Assembly: GCA_013360295.1 (NCBI GenBank)
Contig: JABWCL010000022.1
Location: 1-64,000, forward strand
Length of the DNA: 64,000 nucleotides
Direction of reading: 5' to 3'
DNA from: Ignavibacteriaceae bacterium
Lineage (GTDB): Bacteria > Bacteroidota > Ignavibacteria > Ignavibacteriales > Ignavibacteriaceae
Part shown: positions 44,373 to 53,509 of the stretch, in pieces
Layout of the letters: every line of letters starts with the position of its first letter
Numbering within the stretch: the first letter of the stretch is position 1
Program-made: the position numbers and the translations under genes
Notes under the pieces: generated by a model
The model's input: only the letters and a program-made list of their open reading frames with translations
Database searches by the model: none
What the model was told of the DNA's origin: nothing

Positions 44373-46886
44373 ATGACACTGCAAAAAGCTGAACTCCCCG
44401 CCCCGTTAAAACCGGCAGACTTGCGCTGGAAGTGCAATCCCCAGATATTTGAATTCGAGTCCACACTTGAACTTGATCCCGTGGAGGGGATTGTCGGTCA
44501 GGACAGGGCTCTCAGGGCGATTAAGCTCGGAGTAGATTTGCAGGCGCCCGGGTACAATATTTATATCTCAGGACTTTCAGGCACCGGCAAGGCTACAACG
44601 GTCAAAAAAATGCTGGAAAAGATCAGCGGTAAACCGGTTCAGTTAAGTGATTACGCGTATGTGAATAATTTCAGTGATCCCGACCGCCCCACACTTCTTA
44701 CTTTTCCCGCGGGTTTAGCAAAAGAGTTTAAAAAAGATATAGGCTCGCTGATAAAATACCTCCGGGAAAAAGTGCCGCAGGTGCTGGAGTCAGAGACGTA
44801 TACCGATAAAAGAAAACAGGTAATTCAAACTTATTCCAACAAACAGAGTAAACTGGTCGGTACATTTGAAAAACAGCTGGCGGAAAACAATTTTTCGCTC
44901 GGGCAGATACAGGTTGAAGGAGTGCCCCGCCCCGAAATCTTTCCGGTCATTGGTGAAGAGAGAGTCCCGATTTACGAACTGCAAAAGTTCGTCGGTGAGG
45001 GGAAATTAACCGAAGAGAACGCGCAGGAATTTATTGATAAATATAACAGTTTTCAGAGTGAGCTGGTTAAGGTTTTCAAACAGGGGATGAAACTCAGCCA
45101 GGAAATGCAACAAACACTCGCAGAACTTGAACGGGCAGAAGTTGAACTGCTGATCAAATCAACAATAGCACAGGTGAGGGATAAGTATGACGTGCCGAAG
45201 GTGGAAGAGTATTTTAACGGAGTTGAAAACTCCATTCTCGAAAACCTTTCTGTTTTCACGGGTGCAAAACCGGAAGGAGAGCAGACAGCTGAGGGTTTTA
45301 TTATCGACTACTTCCGTGACTATGACGTGAATATAATACTGGATAACTCGAACGCCGCGGAACACCCGGTAATTATCGAGATATCACCATCCTACACCAA
45401 TCTCTTCGGGACAATTGAGAAAGTAAGTGACGGCAGGGGCGGATGGTACGCGGACTTTACCAGAATAAAAGCCGGATCTCTCCTTAAAGCTAACGGCGGA
45501 TACATCGTCATTAACGTGAATCACCTCTTTGAAGAACCCGGCGTCTGGAAAACACTCAAACGGGTGCTGACTTACAGGAAACTGGAAATTCAGGATTATT
45601 ATAATTACTTCCAGTTCTCTCCGTCCATTTTAAAACCTGAAGCGATTGATATTGACGCGAAAGTTATTCTGACCGGAAGCGCTTACGTTTATCAGCTTCT
45701 CGCGGGTTATGAAGATGACTTTAAAAAGATATTTAAGGTGAAAGCCGATTTCGATTATGAAATTGAGAACACCGGCGACGTGATGGTTGAGTATGCAAGA
45801 GTTATTAAAAAAATGATCGCGCAGGAGAACCTTCTTGAGTTTGACAAAACAGCGATCGCGTACCTGCTTGAGCTTGCAGCCAGATTCGCCGGAAGAAAGA
45901 ATAAACTTACCGCCAGGTTTTCCATTCTCGCGGATTTCGCGCGCGAGGCGGACTTCTGGGCGAAAAGCGAAGAAGCAAAAGTTGTAACGGCAAAGCACGT
46001 GGAAACCGCTTATGACAGGGCGAGAGAACGGCACTCCCTGATGGAGGATAAGTACGGAGACCTGATTAAAGAGAACACCATATTGATAGATACAACCGGA
46101 GCGAAGGTCGGACAGGTAAACGGGCTCGCGGTTTATGGCGGTGATATTTACGGTTTTGGTAAACCTGCACGCATAACAGCCTCGGCGGCGCTGGGCGGCG
46201 GCAATATTGTAAACGTTGAGCGTGAATCTGGTTTGAGCGGAAAATCTCACGATAAAGGAATTCATATTATAAGCGGTTACTTTCGCGACAGTTTCGGAAA
46301 AAACTTCCCGCTTTCGTTTACCGCGAACATAGTATTCGAACAATCATACGGCCCAATTGACGGCGACAGCGCTTCCTGCGCGGAAATATTCGCGCTTCTC
46401 TCAGCTCTTTCGGGCATCCCCTTAAAGCAAAACATAGCCGTTACCGGTTCCGTAAACCAGAAAGGGTTTGTTCAGCCAATCGGTGGAGTAAATGAAAAGA
46501 TAGAGGGATTCTTCAGCGTGTGCAGAGAGCGCGGTCTGACGGGGGACCAGGGGGTAATAATACCTGTTCAGAACATTAACGATCTAATGCTGAAAGACGA
46601 AATTATTTCTGCGGTTAAGAAAAGGAAGTTCAGCGTCTATGCCATTACCACAATATCTGAAGGAATAGAGATACTTACAGGCTTTAAAGCCGGAATTCGT
46701 CAGTCAACCGGAGAATACGCGAAGAATACGGTTTTTGGTAAAGTTGAGTCAAACCTTATTCATATGTATCACAGGAGCAAACATCCATTTCCGCATAAGG
46801 AGAAAGAACCGGCGAAAACTACGGAGAAGGCAAAACAGCCCGCAAAAAAGAAACCGGCCGCAAAACCGGTTAAGAAAAAGAAATAG
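44373..46886 (+). CDS. Lon-like ATP-dependent protease (AAA_32 type)
   Basis: The protein has 837 residues. It is not a classical LonA because there is no N-terminal LAN domain. The N-terminal AAA_32-type part has NIYISGLSGTGKATTVKKML, in which the Walker A Lys is followed by Ala. The C-terminal protease domain has DGDSASCAEIFALLSALSG with the nucleophile Ser and GGVNEKIEGFFSV with the catalytic Lys. The tail is lysine-rich (EKAKQPAKKKPAAKPVKKKK). It would degrade misfolded or regulatory proteins. Its upstream palindromes suggest control. Confidence 0.9.
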   Translation: MTLQKAELPAPLKPADLRWKCNPQIFEFESTLELDPVEGIVGQDRALRAIKLGVDLQAPGYNIYISGLSGTGKATTVKKMLEKISGKPVQLSDYAYVNNFSDPDRPTLLTFPAGLAKEFKKDIGSLIKYLREKVPQVLESETYTDKRKQVIQTYSNKQSKLVGTFEKQLAENNFSLGQIQVEGVPRPEIFPVIGEERVPIYELQKFVGEGKLTEENAQEFIDKYNSFQSELVKVFKQGMKLSQEMQQTLAELERAEVELLIKSTIAQVRDKYDVPKVEEYFNGVENSILENLSVFTGAKPEGEQTAEGFIIDYFRDYDVNIILDNSNAAEHPVIIEISPSYTNLFGTIEKVSDGRGGWYADFTRIKAGSLLKANGGYIVINVNHLFEEPGVWKTLKRVLTYRKLEIQDYYNYFQFSPSILKPEAIDIDAKVILTGSAYVYQLLAGYEDDFKKIFKVKADFDYEIENTGDVMVEYARVIKKMIAQENLLEFDKTAIAYLLELAARFAGRKNKLTARFSILADFAREADFWAKSEEAKVVTAKHVETAYDRARERHSLMEDKYGDLIKENTILIDTTGAKVGQVNGLAVYGGDIYGFGKPARITASAALGGGNIVNVERESGLSGKSHDKGIHIISGYFRDSFGKNFPLSFTANIVFEQSYGPIDGDSASCAEIFALLSALSGIPLKQNIAVTGSVNQKGFVQPIGGVNEKIEGFFSVCRERGLTGDQGVIIPVQNINDLMLKDEIISAVKKRKFSVYAITTISEGIEILTGFKAGIRQSTGEYAKNTVFGKVESNLIHMYHRSKHPFPHKEKEPAKTTEKAKQPAKKKPAAKPVKKKK

Positions 46887-47036
46887 TCGGGAGGCCCTTC
46901 TTAACCGGTGGCTTCTGATTGATCCCGTTTGTTAATATTAATTTAACGTCCGGTAAAATTTTTTGTGTTAATAATTTAGTAAATTTACTTGCAGTTGTAT
47001 TATAAATAACTTTTCACCTTTCAACACAGGAAGAGT

Positions 47037-48476
47037 ATGATCCACGATATTAAGAACATTTTCGCGAAGACTAAGATATTATGCACGCTCGGTCCGGCAA
47101 CATCTACAAAATCAGAAATCAAAAAACTGATGGAAGCGGGCGTGGACGGAGTGCGCCTGAACTTTTCTCACGGTGATTATAAATTTTTTGAGAACCTCTT
47201 CCTTGAAATTAATCAGGCGTGCGTGGAAGAACACGCGCCGCTGGCAGTGCTTCTGGACCTGCAGGGGCCAAAGATAAGAATCGGAGAACTGGCGGAACCG
47301 GAAATCGAAATAAATAACGGCGATAAAATTGAGATCACCACGGAAAAAATTCCCGGCACGAAAGAGAAAGTATCCACCTCTTATCTTCCGCTTCCGAAGG
47401 ATGCTCAGGTAGGGGATATAATACTGATAGATGACGGCCTGATCAAACTAAAAATTACTGGTAAGAGTGAAGCCTCGGTGTTCTGCGTAGTCGAAAACGG
47501 GGGGAAACTAAAACCCAAAAAAGGAATGAACCTTCCCGGTATGAAGCTTTCAACAGCGTCTGTTACGGAAAAGGACCTCCGCGATCTTGAATTCGCTCTG
47601 CAGCATCGTGTTGATTTTATAGCCTTATCATTTGTGAGGCGTGAAAAAGATATTACGGGACTAAGAGACTGGCTTAAAGAGCGCGGTCACTCCATACCGA
47701 TTATCGCGAAGATAGAAAAACCGGAAGCAGTTGAAAATTTTGAAGAGATACTTAAAGTGGCTGACGGAATAATGGTCGCGCGCGGTGACCTTGGCGTTGA
47801 AATGGAAGCGCACGAAGTGCCGATAGTGCAGAAGAATATTATTCGCAGATGCAATGAAGTGGGTAAGATGGTAATAACAGCGACCCAGATGCTTGAATCA
47901 ATGATAAGCAACCCGATCCCCACCAGGGCAGAGGCATCCGATGTTGCTAACGCAGTCTGGGACGGGACTGATGTAGTGATGCTCAGCGGGGAAACTTCCG
48001 TTGGGAAGTATCCTGTCCGCGCGGCGGAGATAATGAATAATATAATAAAAAATGCGGAGAGAAACCTGCAGTCAAGGCAGGAGGTGCGGTACGAAATACC
48101 CGATGCACTGAGCGAAAACCTTTTTGATTCTTTCAGCTCGGCAATATGCCAGATGAGCAGGCAGGTAAACGCGAAGGCAATAGTTGTGTTTACAAGCAAG
48201 GGAAGAACCGCGATAAGCCTCTCTAAGTTCCGCCCTGCCGCGAGGATAATCGCCCTCTCAGACAGTTTTGAAACAATGAACCACCTTTGCCTGAAGTGGG
48301 GGGTAACGTCAGTGTTCTTTAAGGATATCGCCCACGGAACGGAGGGGGTTGATGAGGCAAAGAAACTGATTCTCCAGTCTGAAAACGTTAAGGAAGGTGA
48401 CCTTGTTATCTTTACCGCAGGCGCGCCTTATTCGGAGAAATCACGGGTCAACTGGCTGAAATTTGAAACATTATGA
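47037..48476 (+). CDS. pyk: Pyruvate kinase
   Basis: The protein has 479 residues, normal for bacterial pyruvate kinase. Motifs are KILCTLGPATSTKSEIKK at the start, GVRLNFSHGD, LLDLQGPKIRIG, the signature IPIIAKIEKPEAVENFEEIL and GIMVARGDLGVEM, plus ATQMLESM. The C-terminal domain has IVVFTSKGRTAISLSK. It makes ATP and pyruvate from phosphoenolpyruvate. No allosteric partner gene is nearby. Confidence 0.96.
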   Translation: MIHDIKNIFAKTKILCTLGPATSTKSEIKKLMEAGVDGVRLNFSHGDYKFFENLFLEINQACVEEHAPLAVLLDLQGPKIRIGELAEPEIEINNGDKIEITTEKIPGTKEKVSTSYLPLPKDAQVGDIILIDDGLIKLKITGKSEASVFCVVENGGKLKPKKGMNLPGMKLSTASVTEKDLRDLEFALQHRVDFIALSFVRREKDITGLRDWLKERGHSIPIIAKIEKPEAVENFEEILKVADGIMVARGDLGVEMEAHEVPIVQKNIIRRCNEVGKMVITATQMLESMISNPIPTRAEASDVANAVWDGTDVVMLSGETSVGKYPVRAAEIMNNIIKNAERNLQSRQEVRYEIPDALSENLFDSFSSAICQMSRQVNAKAIVVFTSKGRTAISLSKFRPAARIIALSDSFETMNHLCLKWGVTSVFFKDIAHGTEGVDEAKKLILQSENVKEGDLVIFTAGAPYSEKSRVNWLKFETL

Positions 48477-48575
48477 TCTGCAGGCGTTGAGCATCTGAAG
48501 ATGTTTTTACGGAGGGGGTTAAAGGATAAGGAGCTGACAGAGTAAATTATTCTGCCGGGACAATCCTCCGGGCAC

Positions 48576-49784
48576 TCATACTTTTTCTATTATCAGCGCG
48601 GAAATATCATCTTCAAATTCCGATGCGTGTTTGAAGCCTATCACTGCATTTTTGATTTCGTCAAGAAGCGCCGGAGAATTAATATTTCTTTTATCTCTAA
48701 GAAAATCCTTAAAGCGGTCGAATCCAAAGACTTCATCATTTTCCCTTATACATTCAGTAATGCCATCCGAATAAAGAATAAGCCTGTCACCCGCTGACAG
48801 CGTGAACTCTGCCTCTTCAAAGTTTGTTTCCGAAAGAAGTGCTATCGCGGAACCCTTGATATCAATGAACTCAACATTGCCGTCGTTTTTTAATATTATC
48901 GGCATAGTGTGTCCTGCCCGTGAGAGCTTAATTTTATCAGTCTCCGGATCAATGATGCCATATATAATGGTGAAGTATTGCATCGAATCGTGACTCTTGA
49001 AGAAATGCTCATTCAGTTTTTTGAAGAGCATCGCGGGAGATGAAACAAGCAGCGAGGACTCACCTGAATCGAAACGGGTAAAAATTGCATTCTCGGTTGA
49101 GTACGGAGCGAGTATGTTGTTAAGAGTAAAGGAAAGCATTGAAGAAGAAACGCCGTGCCCGGCTACATCAAGCAGAAAGAAAACTATCTTGCCGTCATCA
49201 AGCAGGTAGTAGTTAAAAATATCACCCGCCAGTTGTTTGGTGGGGATAAGGAACCAGTTGAATTTATAGCTGCCGTACTGCACGTTATTGGGAGGGAGAA
49301 GTTCGTTTTGCAGCGCCGCGGCTGTGTCTATATCCTTTTGAATGATTGAGAGGGCGTGTTCAAGTTGTTTCTTGGCGTCGGAAAGATGCAGGTTTTGCTC
49401 TGCGAGTTTCTTTTCGAGGTCCAGAATTCTTTCTCCCGCTCGTATCCTTACGCGCAGTTCGTGGGTATTAAATGGTTTTACCACGTAATCATCAGCGCCT
49501 GCCTCGAGCCCTTCGATCATCTCATTCTTTCCGCTCTTCGCCGTCAGTATAATAATGTAAATATAACGGTCAAGATTCAGTGACCGGATTGCCTTTACAA
49601 GTTCCTTGCCGTTCATAACTGGCATTTCCCAGTCTGTAAGTACAAAACTTACATCCGAAGAAGTTAGTATATCAAGTGCTTCTTTGCCGTTTGAGGCGGC
49701 AATCACTTCGTGGCCCGAACGGCTCAACAGGCTTTCGAGCATCACGATGGTTTCCGGCATATCATCCGCGATAAGTATCTTCAT
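48576..49784 (-). CDS. Response regulator with SpoIIE/PP2C phosphatase output (RsbU-like)
   Basis: The protein has 402 residues. The N-terminal receiver domain shows ILIADDMPETIVMLESLL, the phospho-acceptor Asp in VLTDWEMPVMNG, and KPFNTHELRVRI. A coiled linker follows (LDLEKKLAEQNLHLSDAKKQ). The output domain is a PP2C/SpoIIE phosphatase with FFLLDVAGHGVSSSMLSF, GHTMPIIL and GDRLILYSDGITEC. These proteins switch anti-sigma/anti-anti-sigma pairs in stress control. No Rsb partner kinase or sigma factor is nearby, so partners must lie elsewhere. Confidence 0.9.
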   Translation of the reverse strand: MKILIADDMPETIVMLESLLSRSGHEVIAASNGKEALDILTSSDVSFVLTDWEMPVMNGKELVKAIRSLNLDRYIYIIILTAKSGKNEMIEGLEAGADDYVVKPFNTHELRVRIRAGERILDLEKKLAEQNLHLSDAKKQLEHALSIIQKDIDTAAALQNELLPPNNVQYGSYKFNWFLIPTKQLAGDIFNYYLLDDGKIVFFLLDVAGHGVSSSMLSFTLNNILAPYSTENAIFTRFDSGESSLLVSSPAMLFKKLNEHFFKSHDSMQYFTIIYGIIDPETDKIKLSRAGHTMPIILKNDGNVEFIDIKGSAIALLSETNFEEAEFTLSAGDRLILYSDGITECIRENDEVFGFDRFKDFLRDKRNINSPALLDEIKNAVIGFKHASEFEDDISALIIEKV

Positions 49785-49916
49785 TTTACGCCGTTTAATT
49801 TATTTGGGTATATAGCTGAAAAATATAATTAAATCTAATGCGGTGAAATTTACGAAATTTGTTCATTATTAGATATATTAAAGCCCCCATTTATATTTTA
49901 TCAGAAAGGTGTTACT

Positions 49917-50558
49917 ATGAAAATCGGAATACTCGGCTCGGGTATGGTAGGCAAAGTTTTATCAAAAGGCTTTTTAGGCCTTGGGTATGAAGTTATGACG
50001 GGATCCCGGAATCCCTCTAAACTGGAGCAATGGCATAAAGAGATGAATAACCCCAAATTATCTGTCGGGACGTTTGCCGAAACCGCTTCATTCGGCGGGG
50101 TGGTTGTGTTGGCGACCCACGGCACCGCAACCGTCGATGTGTTAAATCAATCCGGAAAGGAAAACTTCACCGGAAAAACGGTAATTGACGTTACCAATCC
50201 GCTCGATTTTTCAACAGGCAAACCGGTGTTCGCGGCGGCTTTAGGCAATTCACTTGGCGAACAGATACAAAACGCCATCCCGGAGGCTAAAGTGGTGAAG
50301 GCGTTTAATATCGTGAATTGTAATATTATGATCAACGCGAAGATGCAGGAGGGTCAGCCCGATATGTTTATCGCCGGAAACGATAAAGATGCCAAGGACT
50401 GGGTTGGCAAGCTAGCACTCGACTGGGGCTGGAATTCCTGCATTGATCTTGGCGGAATAGAAGAGTCTTACTGGCTCGAGACTTTCGCGATGCTGTGGAT
50501 CAAATTCGGCGCCGCTAATAACCATTGGACCCACGCGTTCAAATTACTGAAGAAATAA
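49917..50558 (+). CDS. NADP-dependent F420-reductase-like oxidoreductase
   Basis: The protein has 213 residues. It begins with a GxGxxG nucleotide-binding fold (KIGILGSGMVGKVLSKGF) and MTGSRNPSKLEQW. The remainder (VVVLATHGTATVDVLN and VIDVTNPLDF) fits the COG2085 family of F420/NADP reductases, found in many non-F420 bacteria with a different role. It is the first gene of a tight run (49917-52761) with an SDR and an aldo-keto reductase, 7 nt before the SDR. Confidence 0.85.
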   Translation: MKIGILGSGMVGKVLSKGFLGLGYEVMTGSRNPSKLEQWHKEMNNPKLSVGTFAETASFGGVVVLATHGTATVDVLNQSGKENFTGKTVIDVTNPLDFSTGKPVFAAALGNSLGEQIQNAIPEAKVVKAFNIVNCNIMINAKMQEGQPDMFIAGNDKDAKDWVGKLALDWGWNSCIDLGGIEESYWLETFAMLWIKFGAANNHWTHAFKLLKK

Positions 50559-50565
50559 ACAGCGG

Positions 50566-51246
50566 ATGCAAAAGAAAATAATACTTGTGACGGGCGCCAA
50601 CAGAGGGATAGGAAAAGAGATATGCCGTCAGCTTGCGGAGAGCGACGCGTCCGTGCTCCTTTCGGCGCGGGACTTTATCAAAGCCAAAGGCGCCGCTTCG
50701 GAGATGAAAGGGCGCGTTACTCCCGTTCAGCTGGATGTAACCTCGCCGGAAAGCGCGGAAAATGTTGTTAATACAATTAAAAATGAATTCGGGCGGCTTG
50801 ACGTACTGATAAATAATGCCGGCATTATCGGGAAAAAACCGCTGGCCGAATGCGCCGTTGATGACCTGAAGGAAGTATTTGAGGTGAATTATTTTGGTGC
50901 GGTCAGACTAACCAAAGCCTGCCTCCCTTTATTAAAACAATCGCAGGGGTCCATTATAAATATATCAAGCGGTATGGGCGCCCTGGGTGATCTGACCGGA
51001 GGTTACGGACCCTACCGCCTTTCCAAGGCCCACCTTAATGCATACACTATCCTGCTTGCTAATGAACTAAGAGGCAGCGGTGTGCGGGCAAATGCTGTTT
51101 GTCCCGGCTGGGTGAAAACGGAAATGGGGGGAGCCGGTGCCACAAGGACTGTGGAAAAAGGAGCTGAAACTCCTGTGTGGCTTGCGCTTGAGGATAAAGA
51201 AATAACAGGTAAATTTATTCGTGACAAAAAAATAATTTCCTGGTAA
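50566..51246 (+). CDS. Short-chain dehydrogenase/reductase
   Basis: The protein has 226 residues. It has the TGANRGIGKEICRQLAES nucleotide-binding motif, DVLINNAGIIGKKP, the active-site SIINISSGMGALGD with Ser, and the YRLSKAHLN Tyr-x-x-x-Lys-type pair. The substrate is unknown. It follows the F420-reductase-like gene by 7 nt and precedes the aldo-keto reductase by 19 nt. Confidence 0.9.
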   Translation: MQKKIILVTGANRGIGKEICRQLAESDASVLLSARDFIKAKGAASEMKGRVTPVQLDVTSPESAENVVNTIKNEFGRLDVLINNAGIIGKKPLAECAVDDLKEVFEVNYFGAVRLTKACLPLLKQSQGSIINISSGMGALGDLTGGYGPYRLSKAHLNAYTILLANELRGSGVRANAVCPGWVKTEMGGAGATRTVEKGAETPVWLALEDKEITGKFIRDKKIISW

Positions 51247-51265
51247 ACAGATTAAGAAAGGTAAT

Positions 51266-52234
51266 ATGGAAAAAGTAAAATTCGCTAAAAGTAACGAAGA
51301 TGTTTCGAGGCTTGGATTCGGATGCTGGGGCATCGGTAAATCAATGTGGATAGGCGCGGAGGATAACGAGTCAAAACAGGCGCTCCACCTCGCGATAGAG
51401 CAGGGGATCAATTTTTTTGATACCGCGCTTGTCTACGGTAACGGCCACAGCGAAAAGCTCGTGGGTGAAGTGGAAAAGGAAAGCGGGCAGAAGTTATTTA
51501 TAGCCTCTAAAGTACCATCCAAACTTATGGAGTGGCCGGCGAAGGATACATCCGCGCTTGCCGACTCTTTCCCTGAAGATTATCTCATTCAGAAAACTGA
51601 AGAAAGCCTTCGGAATCTCGGACGGGATTATCTAGACCTTCAGCAGTTCCACGTATGGAGCGATACCTGGGCCGAGCGTGATGAGTGGAAAGAAGCGGTA
51701 ATGAAATTAAAACAATCGGGCAAAGTGCGTTACTGGGGCATTTCGATTAATGACCACCAGGCATCAAATGGCATAGCCGCCGGAAAGACCGGACTAATTG
51801 ACTGCTTCCAGGTTATATTCAATATATATGACCAGTCGCCGCTAGACGAACTGCTTCCGTTTTGCGAAGAGAATAAAATTAGTGTGCTTGCCAGGGTTCC
51901 GCTGGATGAAGGCGGGCTTACGGGAACAATTAAACCCGAAACCACCTTCCCGGAAAAGGACTGGCGAAACTATTATTTCAGAGGAAAGAGAAAGCAGGAA
52001 GTTTTTGAGCGCGCGAATAAAGTATTTCAAGACGTGAAAATCGAGTGCGATACTCTCGCCGAAGCCGCTCTCAGATATACCATAAGTTTTAACGCGGTTA
52101 CCTCGGTTATACCGGGAATGAGAAGCAGGAAAAATTTATTAAGTAATGTACAGAGCGTAAACAAAGGAAAGCTTTCTCAGGAAACACTGGAGAAACTCAA
52201 AACACACCGCTGGACCAGGAATTACTATCTGTGA
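51266..52234 (+). CDS. Aldo/keto reductase
   Basis: The protein has 322 residues with the classical TIM barrel motifs: LGFGCWGIGKSMW at the start, the catalytic Asp and Tyr in FDTALVYGNGHSEKLVG, the Lys in LFIASKVPSK, and His in LQQFHVWSD. The C-terminal part has GISINDHQASNGI and the cofactor region SVIPGMRSRKNLLSN. It reduces aldehydes or ketones with NADPH. Its TGA stop overlaps the GTG start of the next gene (52231), so the two are coupled. Confidence 0.93.
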   Translation: MEKVKFAKSNEDVSRLGFGCWGIGKSMWIGAEDNESKQALHLAIEQGINFFDTALVYGNGHSEKLVGEVEKESGQKLFIASKVPSKLMEWPAKDTSALADSFPEDYLIQKTEESLRNLGRDYLDLQQFHVWSDTWAERDEWKEAVMKLKQSGKVRYWGISINDHQASNGIAAGKTGLIDCFQVIFNIYDQSPLDELLPFCEENKISVLARVPLDEGGLTGTIKPETTFPEKDWRNYYFRGKRKQEVFERANKVFQDVKIECDTLAEAALRYTISFNAVTSVIPGMRSRKNLLSNVQSVNKGKLSQETLEKLKTHRWTRNYYL

Positions 52235-52761
52235 AAAAAACAGTAACTATTTTTGGAAGTTCACTCCCCAAACCCGGTGAAAGGGAGTACGAAGATGCGT
52301 ATGAAATTGGCAGGAGGTTTGCACTTGCCGGATTGAACGTATGCAACGGCGGAAACAGCGGTATTATGGAAGCCTCGGCAAAAGGCGCATTTGAAAACGG
52401 AGGTAAAGTTACGGGTGTGACTTTAAGCGTTTTTAAGGTCAGTCATAATAATTATCTTTCGGAACATATATCCTGCGGCACAATGTTTGAGCGGATGCAG
52501 AAGTTAATTGATTTAGGTGACGCCTATGTTGTGCTTAAAGGAGGTACGGGAACGATGTTTGAACTTGCCACAGTGTGGGAAATGTTCAACAAAGGGTTCA
52601 TCGGTATAAAACCATTTGCGTGTCACTCGTCAATGTGGAAAGAAATAGCCGCTGTAATGGAGATACAAATTGCTTACGAAAAAAGGAGAAGCGGTTTGTT
52701 AAAAGCGTTTGACGGCATCGGCGAGTGCGCGGATTACATAATTGATTCATTAAACAAATAA
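52231..52761 (+). CDS. LOG/TIGR00725-family nucleotide-binding protein
   Basis: The protein has 176 residues. It starts with GTG at 52231, overlapping the previous stop. The family pattern is TVTIFGSSLPKPGEREYEDA, NVCNGGNSGIMEASAKGAF and LKGGTGTMFELATVWEMF (a variant of the PGGxGTxxE motif of LOG proteins, with Lys-Gly-Gly). LOG proteins cleave nucleotide monophosphates or bind them; the missing proline may change activity. It ends 11 nt before a lipoprotein gene. Confidence 0.85.
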   Translation: MKKTVTIFGSSLPKPGEREYEDAYEIGRRFALAGLNVCNGGNSGIMEASAKGAFENGGKVTGVTLSVFKVSHNNYLSEHISCGTMFERMQKLIDLGDAYVVLKGGTGTMFELATVWEMFNKGFIGIKPFACHSSMWKEIAAVMEIQIAYEKRRSGLLKAFDGIGECADYIIDSLNK

Positions 52762-52772
52762 CAAAACACACA

Positions 52773-53195
52773 ATGAAAAAAACACAATATTTATTTTTAT
52801 TCTTTGCCTTATTATTTGCCGCCTGTGATAAAACAGAAGAAGTTAAACTCGAAGCATTCAGCGCTGAGGCATTCGCGTATGATATTGAAACCTCGTGGGA
52901 AATCAATTCTTCCATACGGGTAAAAGGGTTTGCCCAGTCGGAAGAAGGGGGGGTATTCAAGCACTCAGTTAATTACGAAGCCTCGATAATTACTCCTTCT
53001 GGTGAATCGATTCCCGGGATCGCGTCAGGGACTCTTAACGAATCCTCCAAAGAAAAACTTCAGGATCTTGGCATAGAAGTGCAGTATGAACTCGACAAAT
53101 CCCGTGGGCCCGGCAAATACAAAATAGTCTACGCGATCAAAGACGACCGCACGGGACAGACGGTAAAAGGGGAAAAAGAGTTTGAAGCGTTGTAA
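52773..53195 (+). CDS. Lipoprotein of unknown function
   Basis: The protein has 140 residues. The N-terminus (YLFLFFALLFAACDKTEE) has a lipobox with Cys. The mature part is beta-rich with a central KYKIVYAIKDDRTGQT strand. I do not recognise the family. It is 11 nt behind the LOG-type gene, so it may share its transcript. An A/T repeat directly follows the stop codon. Confidence 0.75.
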   Translation: MKKTQYLFLFFALLFAACDKTEEVKLEAFSAEAFAYDIETSWEINSSIRVKGFAQSEEGGVFKHSVNYEASIITPSGESIPGIASGTLNESSKEKLQDLGIEVQYELDKSRGPGKYKIVYAIKDDRTGQTVKGEKEFEAL

Positions 53196-53509
53196 TTAAA
53201 AATTAAGAATTAAAAATTAAAAATTGTTTTATTATCAATAGACTACTTCTCGTATTGATAACCACCCCGGGGAATAGTAAAATTTTTTAATATTGGCTCC
53301 TCCCCTTTTACTCTGTCTAACGGTCGTAAAAGGGGATGCCAAAATTCTCTTCCCGGAGTCCCAAATCTTCCCCCGATATTTCCCATCTCCTCAACCTCAA
53401 CATCAACCCCAACACTGACACTGACACTTTTCCCTGCATTTTCTCCCCAGATTTTTATTGCTATATTATAAGTTTACGTTATTTTTTTTAGGATTTTACC
53501 CTCGCTTTT
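53196..53509. repeat. Intergenic repeats upstream of alaS
   Basis: No gene is seen in this gap. It contains an A/T-rich repeat starting at the preceding stop (53193-53226), a CCCC/GGGG-type stem CCCCTTTTA/TAAAAGGGG at 53302-53310 and 53327-53335, and a short tandem CTGACACTGACACT stretch near 53433. The alaS promoter presumably lies in the last 60 nt. Confidence 0.55.

Noticed and set aside
45630-46343. 237-residue minus-strand frame
   Set aside because: It lies fully inside the Lon-like gene, whose protein is well supported; the antisense frame has no recognisable domain.
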